A stretch of DNA of 64,000 nt from Saccharothrix sp. S26. Its GTDB lineage: Bacteria; Actinomycetota; Actinomycetes; Mycobacteriales; Pseudonocardiaceae. Positions 41,570-50,698 of this stretch are shown here, one piece after another. Every line of letters starts with the position of its first letter. Within the stretch, counting starts at the first letter, position 1. The DNA lies in NCBI RefSeq assembly GCF_021390395.1, contig NZ_JAJUWT010000019.1, positions 62,001 to 126,000 of the forward strand, given 5' to 3'. A model generated the notes under the pieces. The model was not told the DNA's origin. It saw only the letters and a program-made list of their open reading frames with translations, and ran no database searches. A program made the position numbers and the translations under genes.

Positions 41570-43252
41570 TCAGGGCAGCAGCACGTCCAGGAACGGGTTG
41601 CTGAACACCCGGTGCGGGTCGACCGCGTTGAGCGTCGCGCGGGCGGCGTCCCAGGTCGGGTTCGGGCCCTGCCGGTAGGAGTCGGGCACGGTCGAGGTGA
41701 GCACGGTGTGGTCGGCCCACGCCGCCTGGTCGGTGTAGGCCCAGCCCTTGGACCACTCGGCCCGCGTGAACGCGTACGAGCCGGTGTACCGGGTGAAGAA
41801 GAACCGCTCCAGCTCCCGGTAGAACGCCGCCGCGCCCGGCGCGGTCGGGAAGGTCAGCACGTCGAACCACACCGCGACGTCCCACTCCGGGTGGTCCTCG
41901 CGCGGCCGCACGGCCGACAGCGCGGGCGCCTGCGCGCCGGGCACGCCCACGTGCGCCGGGTCGTCGAGGCCGCCGACGCGGATCTCCACCTGGCCGGTGA
42001 CGGGGAACAACCCGCGGCTCTGGTAGGCCAGCAGCAGGTCTTCGTAGTAGGTGGCGAAGTCGCTGACCACGCGCTGCACCTCGGCCCGGCTGGTCAGCAC
42101 CGCGTAGCCGTTCGCCGTCTCGCGCAGGGTGGTGGGCTTGACGTAGAGCATCAGGTTCTTCGACGCGCCCCACAGGTCGGTGGTGAGCGTGGCGGTCAGC
42201 CCGGTGGCCGCGGTCGTGTACTGCAACTGCCCGAACGTCGGGGTGAGCGCCCACGCGCCGGTGATGAGCAGGTCGGCGAGGTCGGACACCGCCTTGGGCA
42301 CGTTGTCGGAGAACACGTAGTTGTAGGGCGTGACGACGTGCCGCGAGGTCGGCGGCTTGGTCGGCGCGACGCTCCACGTCTTGAGCCACGGGTGGTCGGT
42401 GAAGGCGAACCAGATCGCCTCGACCCGGCCCGCCTCGTCGAGGAAGCTCGCGAGCGTGCGGGTCGCGCCGCTGCCGGGTGGCGCGAACAGCTCGCGGGCC
42501 GGGATGTCGACCCGGCTCACGCAGCGCAGGTTCCGGTTCGCACCCACGCGGAGCGTCACCTCGGTCAGGAACGCGCGGCCGACGTGGGTCAGCAGCGCGG
42601 CGCACTCGGGCTCGTCGCGCCGGAACGTGCGCAACCGGTACTCGCCGCCGTCCCACACCACGGCGGTCAGCGAGAGGATCAGGTTGCTCAGCGAGCCGTA
42701 GGTGTGGCCGGCCGGCAGGGTCTCCCCCACCGCCGGGACGGACGTGCCGTGGCCGTTGATCGCGAGCACGCCGCCGACGGTCAGGTCGCCCGGCGCGGGG
42801 GTGTTGGTCACGCCCAGGCCCGCGTCCTCCAGGAACGCCAGCAGCTCGTCCATCGACGCGCCGGTCTGCGTCCGCACCGCGCCCGGCAGGAGGGTCATGG
42901 CCGTGAGGTGCCGGGTGGTGTCCACCAGCACGACCCGGTCCGCGTCGGTGGTGCCCGCGGTGACGGTCAGCGGCGCCCACCCGTGCCGGAAGCCCTTCGG
43001 TCGCAGGGTGAAGCCCTGGCCGTGCGCCCAGTTCGCCAGCAGCACCACGTCGGCCGGTGTGCGTGGCGCGCAGGTCCACAGGTCGTCGGTGCGGATCTCG
43101 CCCGCCCAGTTCCGGTACGCCTGCCGGTACAGCTCGATCCCCGAGGGGAACGCGGGCGGCGGGTCGGCCGACACCTGACCGGGCAGGAGCGCGCCGACGG
43201 GTAACCAGGCGGCGGCTCCGAGGAAGCCGCGGCGGGAGAAGGCGGGGCTCAT
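41570..43252 (-). CDS. Tat-exported cholesterol-oxidase-like (VAO-type) flavoprotein
   Basis: A 560-residue secreted FAD oxidase. The twin-arginine signal is SRRGFLGAAAWLPVGALLPG, cleaved near VSA. The VAO/PCMH FAD-binding domain follows (TPADVVLLANWAHGQGFTLR, PGDLTVGGVLAINGHGTSVP); the His in NGHGT is placed where type II cholesterol oxidases attach FAD covalently. A C-terminal cholesterol-oxidase-type substrate domain covers about residues 230-520, ending NAVDPHRVFSNPFLD. The likely reaction is oxidation of a 3-hydroxysteroid or related bulky alcohol with O2, but substrate identity is family inference. The ATG was chosen to give the Tat signal its normal length; it stands alone. Confidence 0.83.
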   Translation of the reverse strand: MSPAFSRRGFLGAAAWLPVGALLPGQVSADPPPAFPSGIELYRQAYRNWAGEIRTDDLWTCAPRTPADVVLLANWAHGQGFTLRPKGFRHGWAPLTVTAGTTDADRVVLVDTTRHLTAMTLLPGAVRTQTGASMDELLAFLEDAGLGVTNTPAPGDLTVGGVLAINGHGTSVPAVGETLPAGHTYGSLSNLILSLTAVVWDGGEYRLRTFRRDEPECAALLTHVGRAFLTEVTLRVGANRNLRCVSRVDIPARELFAPPGSGATRTLASFLDEAGRVEAIWFAFTDHPWLKTWSVAPTKPPTSRHVVTPYNYVFSDNVPKAVSDLADLLITGAWALTPTFGQLQYTTAATGLTATLTTDLWGASKNLMLYVKPTTLRETANGYAVLTSRAEVQRVVSDFATYYEDLLLAYQSRGLFPVTGQVEIRVGGLDDPAHVGVPGAQAPALSAVRPREDHPEWDVAVWFDVLTFPTAPGAAAFYRELERFFFTRYTGSYAFTRAEWSKGWAYTDQAAWADHTVLTSTVPDSYRQGPNPTWDAARATLNAVDPHRVFSNPFLDVLLP

Positions 43253-43408
43253 GATCCGACCATAAGTGCGCCGCCGACGGGCCGCGCGGCGCCGCCGGGA
43301 GGTTGGGCCGAACAGCGCACCGGGATCGTCTCGGATGGCGCGGCCGGTCAAGGATCCGATCACCGGGGGCGACCCGAAAACGAAGCGACAGCCGGCACGT
43401 GCGGGCAA

Positions 43409-43414
43409 TACCGT
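43409..43414 (+). promoter_or_regulatory. Leaderless-type -10 box (TACCGT)
   Basis: TACCGT fits TANNNT and ends 8 nt before the ATG of the acetyltransferase gene, which lacks a ribosome site. Confidence 0.45.
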
Positions 43415-43422
43415 CCCGCCGC

Positions 43423-44394
43423 ATGCGCGCACAACCCTCCCTGACGTGGCGGCCGCTCACCCGCGACGACGCCAAGGTGTCGGCCGACCTCCTCAACGCC
43501 ATGGAGGCCGTCGACCGGATCGGCGAGCACTACACCGAGGAGGACACCCTCCAGGAGCTGATCGACCCCTACGCGGACCTGGGGCGCGCGAGCCTCGCGG
43601 TCTTCGACGGTGACGTGATGGTCGGCTTCATGAAGGTCCGCCACAAGCCGACCGCGGACGAGGTGCACCGGGTCTTCCTCGACGGTGGGGTCCACCCCGA
43701 CCACCGGCGGCGGGGCCTGGGCACCGCGCTCGTCTCGGCCGGGGTGGCGGCGGCGAAGGTCGTGCACGACCTGCACCACCCGACGTCGAAGCTCGTGGTC
43801 GACGTGCACAAGGGCGAGCACATCGCCGGCCTCGCCGAACTCCTGCGCTCTCACGGCTTCGAGCCGGTCCGCTACTACGAGTACCTGGAACACCCGCTGG
43901 GCGAGGCGATCCCCGACGCGGCGATTCCCGACGGGCTGCGGGTCGAGCCGTGGTCGGCGGCGAACGACGAGGAGTTCCGGTCCGTCCGCAACGAGTCCTA
44001 CCAGGACCACTGGGGTGCGACGCCGATGCCGGCGGACGCCTGGCGGAACAAGATCACCAACCAGACGTTCCGGCCGGAGGTCAGCTTCCTGCTGCGGGAC
44101 GCGGCGGCCGGGACCGCGGTGGGCGTGCTGGTGACCATGTGCTGGGACGCCGACACGGCGGCGACCGGCGTCCGTGACGCCCGGTTCATGCTCATCGGGA
44201 CGCTGCGGCGGCACCGCGAGCGCGGCGTCGCGGGCGCGTTGGTCGGACACGCGCTGCGTGCCGCCGCCGACCACGGCTACGACCGGGCCACTGCGAGCGT
44301 GGACTCGGCGAGTCCTTTCGGGGCGTCCGGGCTCTTCGAACGGGCCGGCTTCACACCGACGATGCGGCACGTGCGCTGGGCGCTCGAAGTGTGA
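43423..44394 (+). CDS. Double-domain GNAT acetyltransferase
   Basis: A 323-residue protein with two GCN5-type acetyltransferase folds. The first has the acetyl-CoA loop GVHPDHRRRGLGTALVSAGV; the second has LRRHRERGVAGALVGHALRA and ends SGLFERAGFTPTMRHVRWAL. Tandem GNATs of this size resemble mycothiol synthase and aminoglycoside/peptide acetyltransferases; usually only one half is active and here both loops are well preserved. The acceptor is unknown. Start chosen at MRAQPSLTWRPL with a leaderless -10 box before it. It is monocistronic and convergent with the P450. Confidence 0.83.
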   Translation: MRAQPSLTWRPLTRDDAKVSADLLNAMEAVDRIGEHYTEEDTLQELIDPYADLGRASLAVFDGDVMVGFMKVRHKPTADEVHRVFLDGGVHPDHRRRGLGTALVSAGVAAAKVVHDLHHPTSKLVVDVHKGEHIAGLAELLRSHGFEPVRYYEYLEHPLGEAIPDAAIPDGLRVEPWSAANDEEFRSVRNESYQDHWGATPMPADAWRNKITNQTFRPEVSFLLRDAAAGTAVGVLVTMCWDADTAATGVRDARFMLIGTLRRHRERGVAGALVGHALRAAADHGYDRATASVDSASPFGASGLFERAGFTPTMRHVRWALEV

Positions 44395-44589
44395 TCGTCG
44401 GCGCCCCCCGGGCGCGGTCCGCGCGACCACGAGGGCGAGAGGGCTTCGACGCTCGTGGCGAGCTGCCACCGCGCGCCCGCGCGCGGTGGGCTGCCACCCG
44501 GTGACGGGGGTTCCCCGATCGGCGAGGTGGTCCACCCGGTCACCGGACGGAGGGGTGGCCGCGTTCTCCACCGCGTCGTGCCGGAGCGG
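44395..44589. other. Intergenic stretch with hairpin
   Basis: 195 bp between convergent genes. Apart from the terminator hairpin (next entry) I see no feature. Confidence 0.4.
44466..44489. terminator. GC-rich hairpin between convergent genes
   Basis: CCACCGCGCG-CCCG-CGCGCGGTGG is a perfect 10-bp stem between the GNAT and P450 stops. Confidence 0.55.
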
Positions 44590-45789
44590 CTAGCGCAGCC
44601 TGACCGGCAGGGTGCGGTGGCCGTTGGAGATGAACGACGGGACCGGCTCCAGCTCCTCGACCGGCACGGCGAGCGCGAGGTCGGGGAAGCGGTCGAACAA
44701 CGCGGGCAGCGCCACCTCCGCCTCGATGCGGGCCAGTGGCGCACCCAGGCAGTAGTGCACGCCGTGGCCGAAGGACAGGTGCGTCTTGTCCGCGCGGGTG
44801 ATGTCGAACTCCCCCGCGGTGTCGCCGTGGTGGGCCGGGTCGCGGCCCACCGCCGCGTAGCCCACGAGGATCGCCTCGCCGCGGCGGATCGTCACGCCGT
44901 CCAGCTCCAGGTCCTCCACGGCGTAGCGCAGCGGCAGGTTGGCCACCGGGGCCTGCCAGCGCAACGCCTCCTCGATCACGTCGGTCCACGTCCGCTCGCC
45001 GGAGGTGACCAGGCGCAGCTGGTCGGGGTGGGTGAGCAGCGCGGTGACGGCCTGGTCGAGGAGGTTGACCGTGGTCTCGTGGCCGGCGGCGATCATCATG
45101 ATCAGGGTGTCGACCAGCTCGGCCTCGGTCAGCCTGGCGTCGTCCTCGGCGCGGGCGGCGATCAGGCCGCTGGTCAGGTCGTCACCGGGGGTGGCCCGCT
45201 TGGCGGCCACCAGGTCGTTGAGGATCTCGTAGAGCAGGACCTGGTTGGCGATCGCCTCCTCGGGCGTGGTCGTGGTGACGAACAGGCTGTCCACGATCCG
45301 GCGCAGCTCGGGGCGCGCGTCGTCGGGCACGCCCATCAACCGGCAGATGACCTCGATCGGCAGCGGGTAGGCGAACTCGGCGCGAGCGTCGACCACGTCC
45401 GGTCCGGCGGCGAGCCCGTCGACGAGGTCGGCGACGATCCGCTCCACGTCCGGCCGCATCGCCTCGGCGCGGCGGGCGGTGAACCCCTTGGAGATCAACG
45501 TGCGCAGCCTGCGGTGCTCGGCGCCGTAGGAGGTGAACATGTTGCGCGCCGCGACCCACAGGTACAGCGGCCAGTCCTCGGAGATGCCCGCGAGGCCGGG
45601 CCAGTGCCGGCGAGCGTCCTTGGAGACGCGGGGGTCGGAGAGCAGCCGGCGCACCAGGTCCAGGTCACCGACCACCCACGCGCGCACCCCTCCCGGCAGC
45701 TCGACCCGCGTCGCCGGGCCGCGGGCGCGCAGGGCCGCCGCCTCGGCCTGGATGTCCCGGCCGCTCAGGTCCAACACGTGTATCGACAC
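44590..45789 (-). CDS. Cytochrome P450 (actinobacterial, CYP107-like)
   Basis: A 399-residue soluble monooxygenase. The oxygen-activation helix holds AGHETT (235-240), the ExxR pair is Glu274/Arg277, and the haem loop [15 protein letters not shown] supplies Cys347 as the iron ligand. Length and motifs fit the CYP105/107 group that hydroxylates macrolides, steroids or xenobiotics; the substrate cannot be read. No ferredoxin gene is adjacent, so redox partners come from elsewhere. GTG start. A TetR-type palindrome lies 29 bp upstream, between it and the divergent unknown gene. Confidence 0.92.
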   Translation of the reverse strand: MSIHVLDLSGRDIQAEAAALRARGPATRVELPGGVRAWVVGDLDLVRRLLSDPRVSKDARRHWPGLAGISEDWPLYLWVAARNMFTSYGAEHRRLRTLISKGFTARRAEAMRPDVERIVADLVDGLAAGPDVVDARAEFAYPLPIEVICRLMGVPDDARPELRRIVDSLFVTTTTPEEAIANQVLLYEILNDLVAAKRATPGDDLTSGLIAARAEDDARLTEAELVDTLIMMIAAGHETTVNLLDQAVTALLTHPDQLRLVTSGERTWTDVIEEALRWQAPVANLPLRYAVEDLELDGVTIRRGEAILVGYAAVGRDPAHHGDTAGEFDITRADKTHLSFGHGVHYCLGAPLARIEAEVALPALFDRFPDLALAVPVEELEPVPSFISNGHRTLPVRLR

Positions 45790-45817
45790 GCACTCATCGT
45801 TACCGGATGATCACGTA

Positions 45818-45837
45818 CCGTACAAGACACTGTACGG
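45818..45837. promoter_or_regulatory. TetR-type operator CCGTACA-N6-TGTACGG
   Basis: A perfect 7-bp dyad with a 6-bp centre between the divergent P450 and unknown gene, 29 bp from one start and 17 bp from the other, so one regulator could silence both. No regulator gene adjoins it. Confidence 0.6.
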
Positions 45838-45853
45838 GTTGTGCAGTGACCGG

Positions 45854-46456
45854 ATGCGCGAACGGCCGGTGCGGCCCGCCGTGCACGCCCTGCGTTCCCG
45901 GCGCATGTCACTGGTGTGGATCGCGCTGAACGAGGCGTGGGTGGCGATCGGGTGGCCGCTGCCCGAGGGGCGGTCGGTGGCCGAGGAGTTCCACGGCGGG
46001 GCGGAGTATCAGTTCGCCGTGGATGACCACCGGTGGGTCGGCGTGGCCAGGAGGTTCGACGCGGACGAGGTGGTCGGCTTCTTCCACCCGTTCGCCACCT
46101 GCCTCGACGAGCGCGACCCCGAGGACCAGGACGTCCGCGACCCTGGTGTCCGCGCGCGGCCGGCCGACGTGCTCGCCACGCGAGCCGGGTTCGACGCGCG
46201 CCACCGCGAGGCCGCGGCGCGGTTGACCGCGAGGTCGGGTGTCCCGCACCTCGTCGGCACGCACGACGACGAGTGGCACCACGCCGCCTGGCGGGTGGGC
46301 GACCGCCTGGTGGTGCCGGCGCAGGGCGGGAACTCCGACACCTGCGGCCTGGCCGACGACGCGTGCCCGTGGGTGGTCCGCCACGCGGCCGACCAGCCCG
46401 TGCCCACGGGTGACGCCCTGTACGCGTTCCTGTGCGGCGACTCCGCACCCGCCTGA
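45854..46456 (+). CDS. Protein of unknown function divergent from the P450
   Basis: About 200 residues, cytoplasmic, without membrane segments. Segments such as SLVWIALNEAWVAIGWPLPE, GFFHPFATCLDERDPEDQDV and GNSDTCGLADDACPWVVRHA are distinctive but unknown to me; several Asp/His/Cys residues could bind metal. Start uncertain: an ATG 17 codons later (MSLVWIAL) is an alternative, and neither has a ribosome site. I kept the first because the intervening codons have the strong third-position GC of coding sequence. It shares a TetR-type operator region with the P450. Confidence 0.6.
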   Translation: MRERPVRPAVHALRSRRMSLVWIALNEAWVAIGWPLPEGRSVAEEFHGGAEYQFAVDDHRWVGVARRFDADEVVGFFHPFATCLDERDPEDQDVRDPGVRARPADVLATRAGFDARHREAAARLTARSGVPHLVGTHDDEWHHAAWRVGDRLVVPAQGGNSDTCGLADDACPWVVRHAADQPVPTGDALYAFLCGDSAPA

Positions 46457-46470
46457 CGGGGGGTCAGGCG
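46450..46470. terminator. Hairpin overlapping both convergent stops
   Basis: CGCCTGAC-GGGGG-GTCAGGCG forms an 8-bp stem that contains the TGA of both convergent genes. Confidence 0.5.
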
Positions 46471-47018
46471 CGGTCGCCGGGCCACTCGGCGCAGGGCACG
46501 ACCTCGAACCCCCGGCTGGGGAAGACGGCGTCCACGAAGAAGTCGTGCATCTCCTCGTCGCCGTCGGCGCAGCCGTCACGCAGCACGGTCACCGCGTAGC
46601 CGCGGTCGGCCGCGTCGTAGCACGTGGCGGCGACCATCGCGCTGGTCGCGACCCCGGCGACCGCGACCGAGCCGACACCGGCCGCGCGCAGCACCAGGTC
46701 GAGGTCGGTGCCGGCGAACGCGCTCGCGCGGCGCTTGACCACGACGACGTCCTCGTCGGCGACCGGCAGGGCGAGGTCCGTGCCGGCCGAGCCCTCGTGG
46801 AACGCCTCACCGGCGTCGAAGAACGACCGGTACAGCGCGTTGCCGGGCGGCAGGTCCGCCTGGTTGCGGCGGAACGCGATGCGCACGAACACGACCAGGA
46901 CGCCGGCCGCACGGGCGCGGGGCAGCAACCCGGTGAGCGTCGGCACGACCCGCGCGGCGAACGGGTAGTTGCCGGTGATGCCCCGCTGGACGTCCCCGAT
47001 GATCAGTGCGGTGGTCAC
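46464..47018 (-). CDS. Isochorismatase-family hydrolase
   Basis: A 184-residue cysteine hydrolase of the isochorismatase/nicotinamidase superfamily. The catalytic Asp is in ALIIGDVQRG, the Lys in VVVVKRRASAFAGTDL and the nucleophile Cys in GVATSAMVAATCYDAADRGY, with the usual cis-peptide VATSAM. Such enzymes cleave amides, carbamates or vinyl ethers. The GTG (VTTALIIGDVQ) has GGGAG 8 nt upstream. Nothing nearby suggests siderophore or NAD metabolism. Confidence 0.85.
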   Translation of the reverse strand: MTTALIIGDVQRGITGNYPFAARVVPTLTGLLPRARAAGVLVVFVRIAFRRNQADLPPGNALYRSFFDAGEAFHEGSAGTDLALPVADEDVVVVKRRASAFAGTDLDLVLRAAGVGSVAVAGVATSAMVAATCYDAADRGYAVTVLRDGCADGDEEMHDFFVDAVFPSRGFEVVPCAEWPGDRA

Positions 47019-47100
47019 GACAGGCTCCCGGCCCTCAGCCCCCGGCGCCCCGCGGCCAACAGGACAGCCATCCCGACGGCGGTGATCATACCGATGTGGA

Positions 47101-47136
47101 CGCACCGCCCGGGGCGGGACGGCCCCGGGCGGTGCG
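47101..47136 (-). terminator. Terminator of the CE2-type esterase gene
   Basis: CGCACCGCCCGGGGC and its exact complement make a 15-bp stem with a GGGACG loop, 16 bp after the esterase stop. Confidence 0.8.
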
Positions 47137-47151
47137 GCGTGCGCGATCGGT

Positions 47152-48627
47152 TCAGCCGGCGAGCGCGGCGGACACGATCGGCGCCAGGCGGTCGGCGATC
47201 TTGCGGTGGCCCTGGTCGTTCGGGTGGACGTTGTCGGTGGTGTCGGTCGACTCCACGATCCAGCCCGTGGTGTCGACGAACCGCACCTTCGGGTCGTTGG
47301 CCAGGCGCACGGCCGCCTGCGTCTCGGGGATGTAGCGCTTGCGGAAGGTCTGCATCGCCAGGATGGTGGCGTCCGGGTACTTCTGCCGGGCGCGCTGGAT
47401 CAGCGTGACGTAGGCGCTCTGGAACTGCGCGCCGGACACGCTGTGGCCGACGTCGTTGGTGCCCAGGTTGATCACCACGACGTTCGCGGTGTACCGGGAG
47501 AAGTTCCAGTCGGTGTTGTTCGTGATCCCGGTCTTGAGGAACCGGTCGCTCATGCCGATGCAGCCGTCGGCCGCGGAGACCAGGCACGCGCCGCCCACCG
47601 CGATCTGGGTGTGTCCCGTGCCCAGGCGCTCGCCGACCAGCCAGCCGTAGGCGGTCAACGCCTGCTTGGACGACTGCTGGCCCACGGTGATGGAGTCGCC
47701 GACGAACTCGACGGTCTTCGCCGGCACGGGCGGCGCGAACGTCGTCGCGCCGGCGTCCAACTGGATGCCCCGGTAGACCGCGTCGCCCCGGTAGGAGCCC
47801 GCGACCGGTCGGTAGGACACGCGCAGCGTGTGGTTGCCCGCCGCCAACGGGGTGGGCGTCAGGTTCACCGTGCCGCTGCGGTTGACGTAGGCGACGTCCG
47901 GTCCGCCGTCGATGCTGACGAAGAAGTCGATCGTGTTGCGCTGGCGCAGCTGCACCGTGCGCCCGGTGAACCCGACGACCAGGTAGGCGCCCGCCCACTC
48001 GGAGACGTACGCGGTCGGGTCGGCGGTGTTCCAGCGGCCGAAGTACTTGACGTTCGGGTCGGTGGGCGAGCCGTTGCCGCCGGGCGTGTCACCGCCGCCG
48101 AGCCGGACGAGCTGCCACTGCTGGTTCGTGCCGCCGTTGACGTCGTACTGGGACACGCGCGCTCCGTCGGCGGTCGAGCGCTCCCACACGTCCAAAGCCT
48201 TGCCGCTGTTGCGGTTGACGATCCGCACGTACCCGCTGTCGGTGTCCACCAGGCTGAACTGCTGGTTGGCCGCGTTCTTGTCGGTCCACTGCACGACGTC
48301 CGCGCCGTTGGCCGTGGACGAACCCGACACGTCCACCACCTTGCCGCTGTAACGCGACTTGAGCCGGTAGTAGCCGCCGCCGGAGTCGACGAACTGGAAC
48401 TGCTGCGCGGCCGAGTCGACCCGCGTCGACTGCACCACCGCGCCACCGTCCGCAGTGGACTGGACCTGCATCGCCTTGCCGCTGTGCCGTGCGACGACGG
48501 CGTACGTGGCCGTGGTGTCGACGGTGGCGGCCTGGGCCTGCGGTGCGACCGGTGCGAGCGCCGCGACCGCGCCCACGGCGAGCACCAGTGCCGATCGCAC
48601 GACCGCACCGCATGACGACAATGTCAT
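47152..48627 (-). CDS. Secreted CE2-type acetyl esterase with CBM13 (RICIN) module
   Basis: A 491-residue extracellular carbohydrate esterase. A Sec signal ends near PQAQA (residue 33). A ricin-type beta-trefoil CBM13 follows (about 37-175) with three related blocks, each containing SGK(A/V) and a QQF/QQW end. Then comes the small jelly-roll typical of carbohydrate esterase family 2 (about 190-298, VKYFGRWNTADP) and the SGNH domain: GDSIT with Ser312, GTND (389-392) and DNVHP with His468. CE2 enzymes remove acetyl groups from xylan or glucomannan. The ATG has GGAAAGG upstream. It is divergent from the GH53 galactanase gene across a 527-bp regulatory region. Confidence 0.88.
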   Translation of the reverse strand: MTLSSCGAVVRSALVLAVGAVAALAPVAPQAQAATVDTTATYAVVARHSGKAMQVQSTADGGAVVQSTRVDSAAQQFQFVDSGGGYYRLKSRYSGKVVDVSGSSTANGADVVQWTDKNAANQQFSLVDTDSGYVRIVNRNSGKALDVWERSTADGARVSQYDVNGGTNQQWQLVRLGGGDTPGGNGSPTDPNVKYFGRWNTADPTAYVSEWAGAYLVVGFTGRTVQLRQRNTIDFFVSIDGGPDVAYVNRSGTVNLTPTPLAAGNHTLRVSYRPVAGSYRGDAVYRGIQLDAGATTFAPPVPAKTVEFVGDSITVGQQSSKQALTAYGWLVGERLGTGHTQIAVGGACLVSAADGCIGMSDRFLKTGITNNTDWNFSRYTANVVVINLGTNDVGHSVSGAQFQSAYVTLIQRARQKYPDATILAMQTFRKRYIPETQAAVRLANDPKVRFVDTTGWIVESTDTTDNVHPNDQGHRKIADRLAPIVSAALAG

Positions 48628-48810
48628 GTGCGTGCCTTTCCCCTGAGTTGGCACAGCGGCAGCGCCGCCGGGTGGGAGGACTTTCTCCGGAGGAGATCGT
48701 GTCGCTGGTTTCACACCGCCGTCAATGGACGCATCTCGTATGGGACGAGGTGTCGAACATTCGATTGAGGTGACTCGCACAGCCTTTCGCCGCGCGGCCG
48801 GCACCGCTGC

Positions 48811-48824
48811 GGAAAGCGCTATCC
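48811..48824. promoter_or_regulatory. LacI-type near-palindrome GGAAAGCGCTATCC
   Basis: Fourteen bp with central AGCGCT and 12 of 14 positions symmetric, as in LacI-family operators of sugar genes. Confidence 0.45.
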
Positions 48825-48866
48825 AAACGACGGTACGAACGGGTCGCCTCGGTGTCAACGGTTCTT

Positions 48867-48879
48867 CGAAACATTTTCG
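48867..48879. promoter_or_regulatory. Palindrome CGAAACATTTTCG
   Basis: CGAAA-CAT-TTTCG is a perfect dyad, closely matching sites upstream of the serine hydrolase (CGAAACATTTGCG) and the GH10 gene (CGAAATGTTTGCG). It resembles the CGAAA/TTTCG operators known for some actinomycete xylan regulators. Confidence 0.45.
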
Positions 48880-49154
48880 CACCCGTCCTGGACGTTCGCT
48901 CGAACGGCCTAGTCGATGGGAACGTGCACAGTCATCGTTGGTCCGTTTGTCCAGTGCTACCAAGGATGTTCGATGTGTTTACATACGTGACCCGGCCGGA
49001 TACTGTGCACGTTCACAGCGTCTTCGGCCGCTGGCCTCGTGTGCCGCGCCTCCTCCGGCCGCCACCGGCCGCGGTGAGGTGGCCCGCGATCGCGAGTCCA
49101 CCTCGGGCCCGGACCCGCGGGGTCCATGACGGAACTGTGCGCAAAGGAGCATCA

Positions 49155-50660
49155 ATGAGGATGGCTTCACGGATCTCGTCGGCCGCGGCGGTGGTGACCG
49201 CCTTGGCCGGTGCGGTCGTCGCGCTGCCGGTCACCGCGACCGCCGCGACGAACCGGTACGAAGCGGAGTCCGCGCCCGCGGTGTGCGGTGGCGTCGTCGC
49301 CTCGAACCACTCCGGCTACTCCGGCAGCGGTTTCTGCGACACGTCGAACGCCGTCGGCAGCGCGGTCTCGTTCACGGTGACCGCGCCGACCGAGGGCACG
49401 GCGACGCTGGGGTTCCGCTACGCCAACGGAAGCGGCGCGAACCGGCCCGGCGACCTGAGCGTCAACGGCACGGTGGCGCAGGCCGGCGTGGCGTTCGACG
49501 CCACCGGCGCGTGGACCACGTGGGCGACCAAGACCGTGACCGTGCCGCTGAACGCGGGCTCGAACACCGTGCGGCTGGCCGCGACCACCGCCGGCGGACT
49601 GGCCAACGTGGACCACCTCGAAGTGACCACGACCGACGTCGGCGACACCTCGATCATGCGCGGCGCGGACGTGTCGACGTTGCAGCGGGCCGCCGACCTG
49701 GGCACGAGGTTCTACCGGCCCGACGGCGTCCAGGCCGACCCGCTGGACATCCTCAAGAGCGCCGGCGTCAACTACGCCCGACTGCGCATCTGGAACAACC
49801 CGCGCAGCGGCTACAACAACAAGGACAAGGTCCTGCAGTACGCGCGCACGGTGAAGGCCAAGGGCCTGAAGCTGATGGTGGACTTCCACTACTCCGACAC
49901 CTGGGCCGACCCGGGCAAGCAGTTCAAGCCCGCCGCGTGGGCCGACCACGGCATCACCCAGCTCCAGACCGACGTCTACAACCACACCTACGACGTGTGC
50001 ACCAGCCTCAAGGCCCAGGGCACCGCGCCCGACAGCGTGCAGATCGGCAACGAGATCAACACCGGCATGCTCTGGGACGACGGCCGGGTCGTCAACGGCA
50101 ACTACTACAACCTCGGGCTGCTGCTGAAGGCCGGCTACAACGCCACCAAGGCGTGCAACAGCGGCACCCAGGTCGTCATCCACACCGCGCGGGTCGAGAG
50201 CGGGGCCCGCTCGTTCTACGACGGCATCCGCGCCCAGGGCGTCCAGTGGGACGTCACCGGCCTGTCGTACTACTGCTTCTGGCACGGCGGCATGGCGAAC
50301 ATGGCGAACGTCGTCTCCGACATGAAGTCGCGCTACGGCAAACCGGTCGTCATCGTGGAGACCGCCTACCCATTCACCACGACCAACCACGACAGCACCG
50401 CCAACGTCGTCACGTCCTCCCAGCCGTGCTCGGGTCACCCGGCCACGCAAGCCGGGCAGCAGGCCAACTTCGCCGCCGTGCAGACCACCGCCCGCAACGC
50501 CGGCGCATCCGGCGTCTTCTACTGGGAGCCGACCTGGTACGCCGTGCCCGGCAACGGCTGGAACCCGACCGACATCGCCAACTCCGGCAACGAGTGGGAC
50601 AACATGGCCGTCTTCGACCGCAACGGCCGGATCAACCCCGACATCCGCTGGCTCCCGTGA
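49155..50660 (+). CDS. Secreted GH53 endo-beta-1,4-galactanase with CBM35
   Basis: A 501-residue extracellular enzyme cutting beta-1,4-galactan side chains of pectin. Signal peptide to about TATAA (residue 31). A CBM35-type module covers about 34-158 (YEAESAP, then GSGANRPGDLSVNG and LANVDHLEV). The GH53 barrel follows: MRGADVSTLQRAADLGTRFY, DFHYSDTWADPGKQ, the acid/base Glu300 in QIGNEINTGMLW and the nucleophile Glu402 in VIVETAYPF. The end GNEWDNMAVFDRNGR is typical of the family. An AAAGGAG ribosome site precedes the ATG. The hydrolase-RICIN gene follows after 38 bp, probably in the same transcript. Confidence 0.92.
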   Translation: MRMASRISSAAAVVTALAGAVVALPVTATAATNRYEAESAPAVCGGVVASNHSGYSGSGFCDTSNAVGSAVSFTVTAPTEGTATLGFRYANGSGANRPGDLSVNGTVAQAGVAFDATGAWTTWATKTVTVPLNAGSNTVRLAATTAGGLANVDHLEVTTTDVGDTSIMRGADVSTLQRAADLGTRFYRPDGVQADPLDILKSAGVNYARLRIWNNPRSGYNNKDKVLQYARTVKAKGLKLMVDFHYSDTWADPGKQFKPAAWADHGITQLQTDVYNHTYDVCTSLKAQGTAPDSVQIGNEINTGMLWDDGRVVNGNYYNLGLLLKAGYNATKACNSGTQVVIHTARVESGARSFYDGIRAQGVQWDVTGLSYYCFWHGGMANMANVVSDMKSRYGKPVVIVETAYPFTTTNHDSTANVVTSSQPCSGHPATQAGQQANFAAVQTTARNAGASGVFYWEPTWYAVPGNGWNPTDIANSGNEWDNMAVFDRNGRINPDIRWLP

Positions 50661-50698
50661 CGCCGCACCCGAAAACCCCCGAAACCAAGGAGTCGATG

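Larger units (their letters stand above)
48628..49154. other. Regulatory region between CE2-esterase and GH53 genes
   Basis: 527 bp without a gene and with noticeably lower GC than its surroundings. It carries two possible operators (next entries), several A/T-rich patches suitable as promoters (for example around 48960-49010), and an AAAGGAG ribosome site for the GH53 gene at its right end. Confidence 0.6.
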
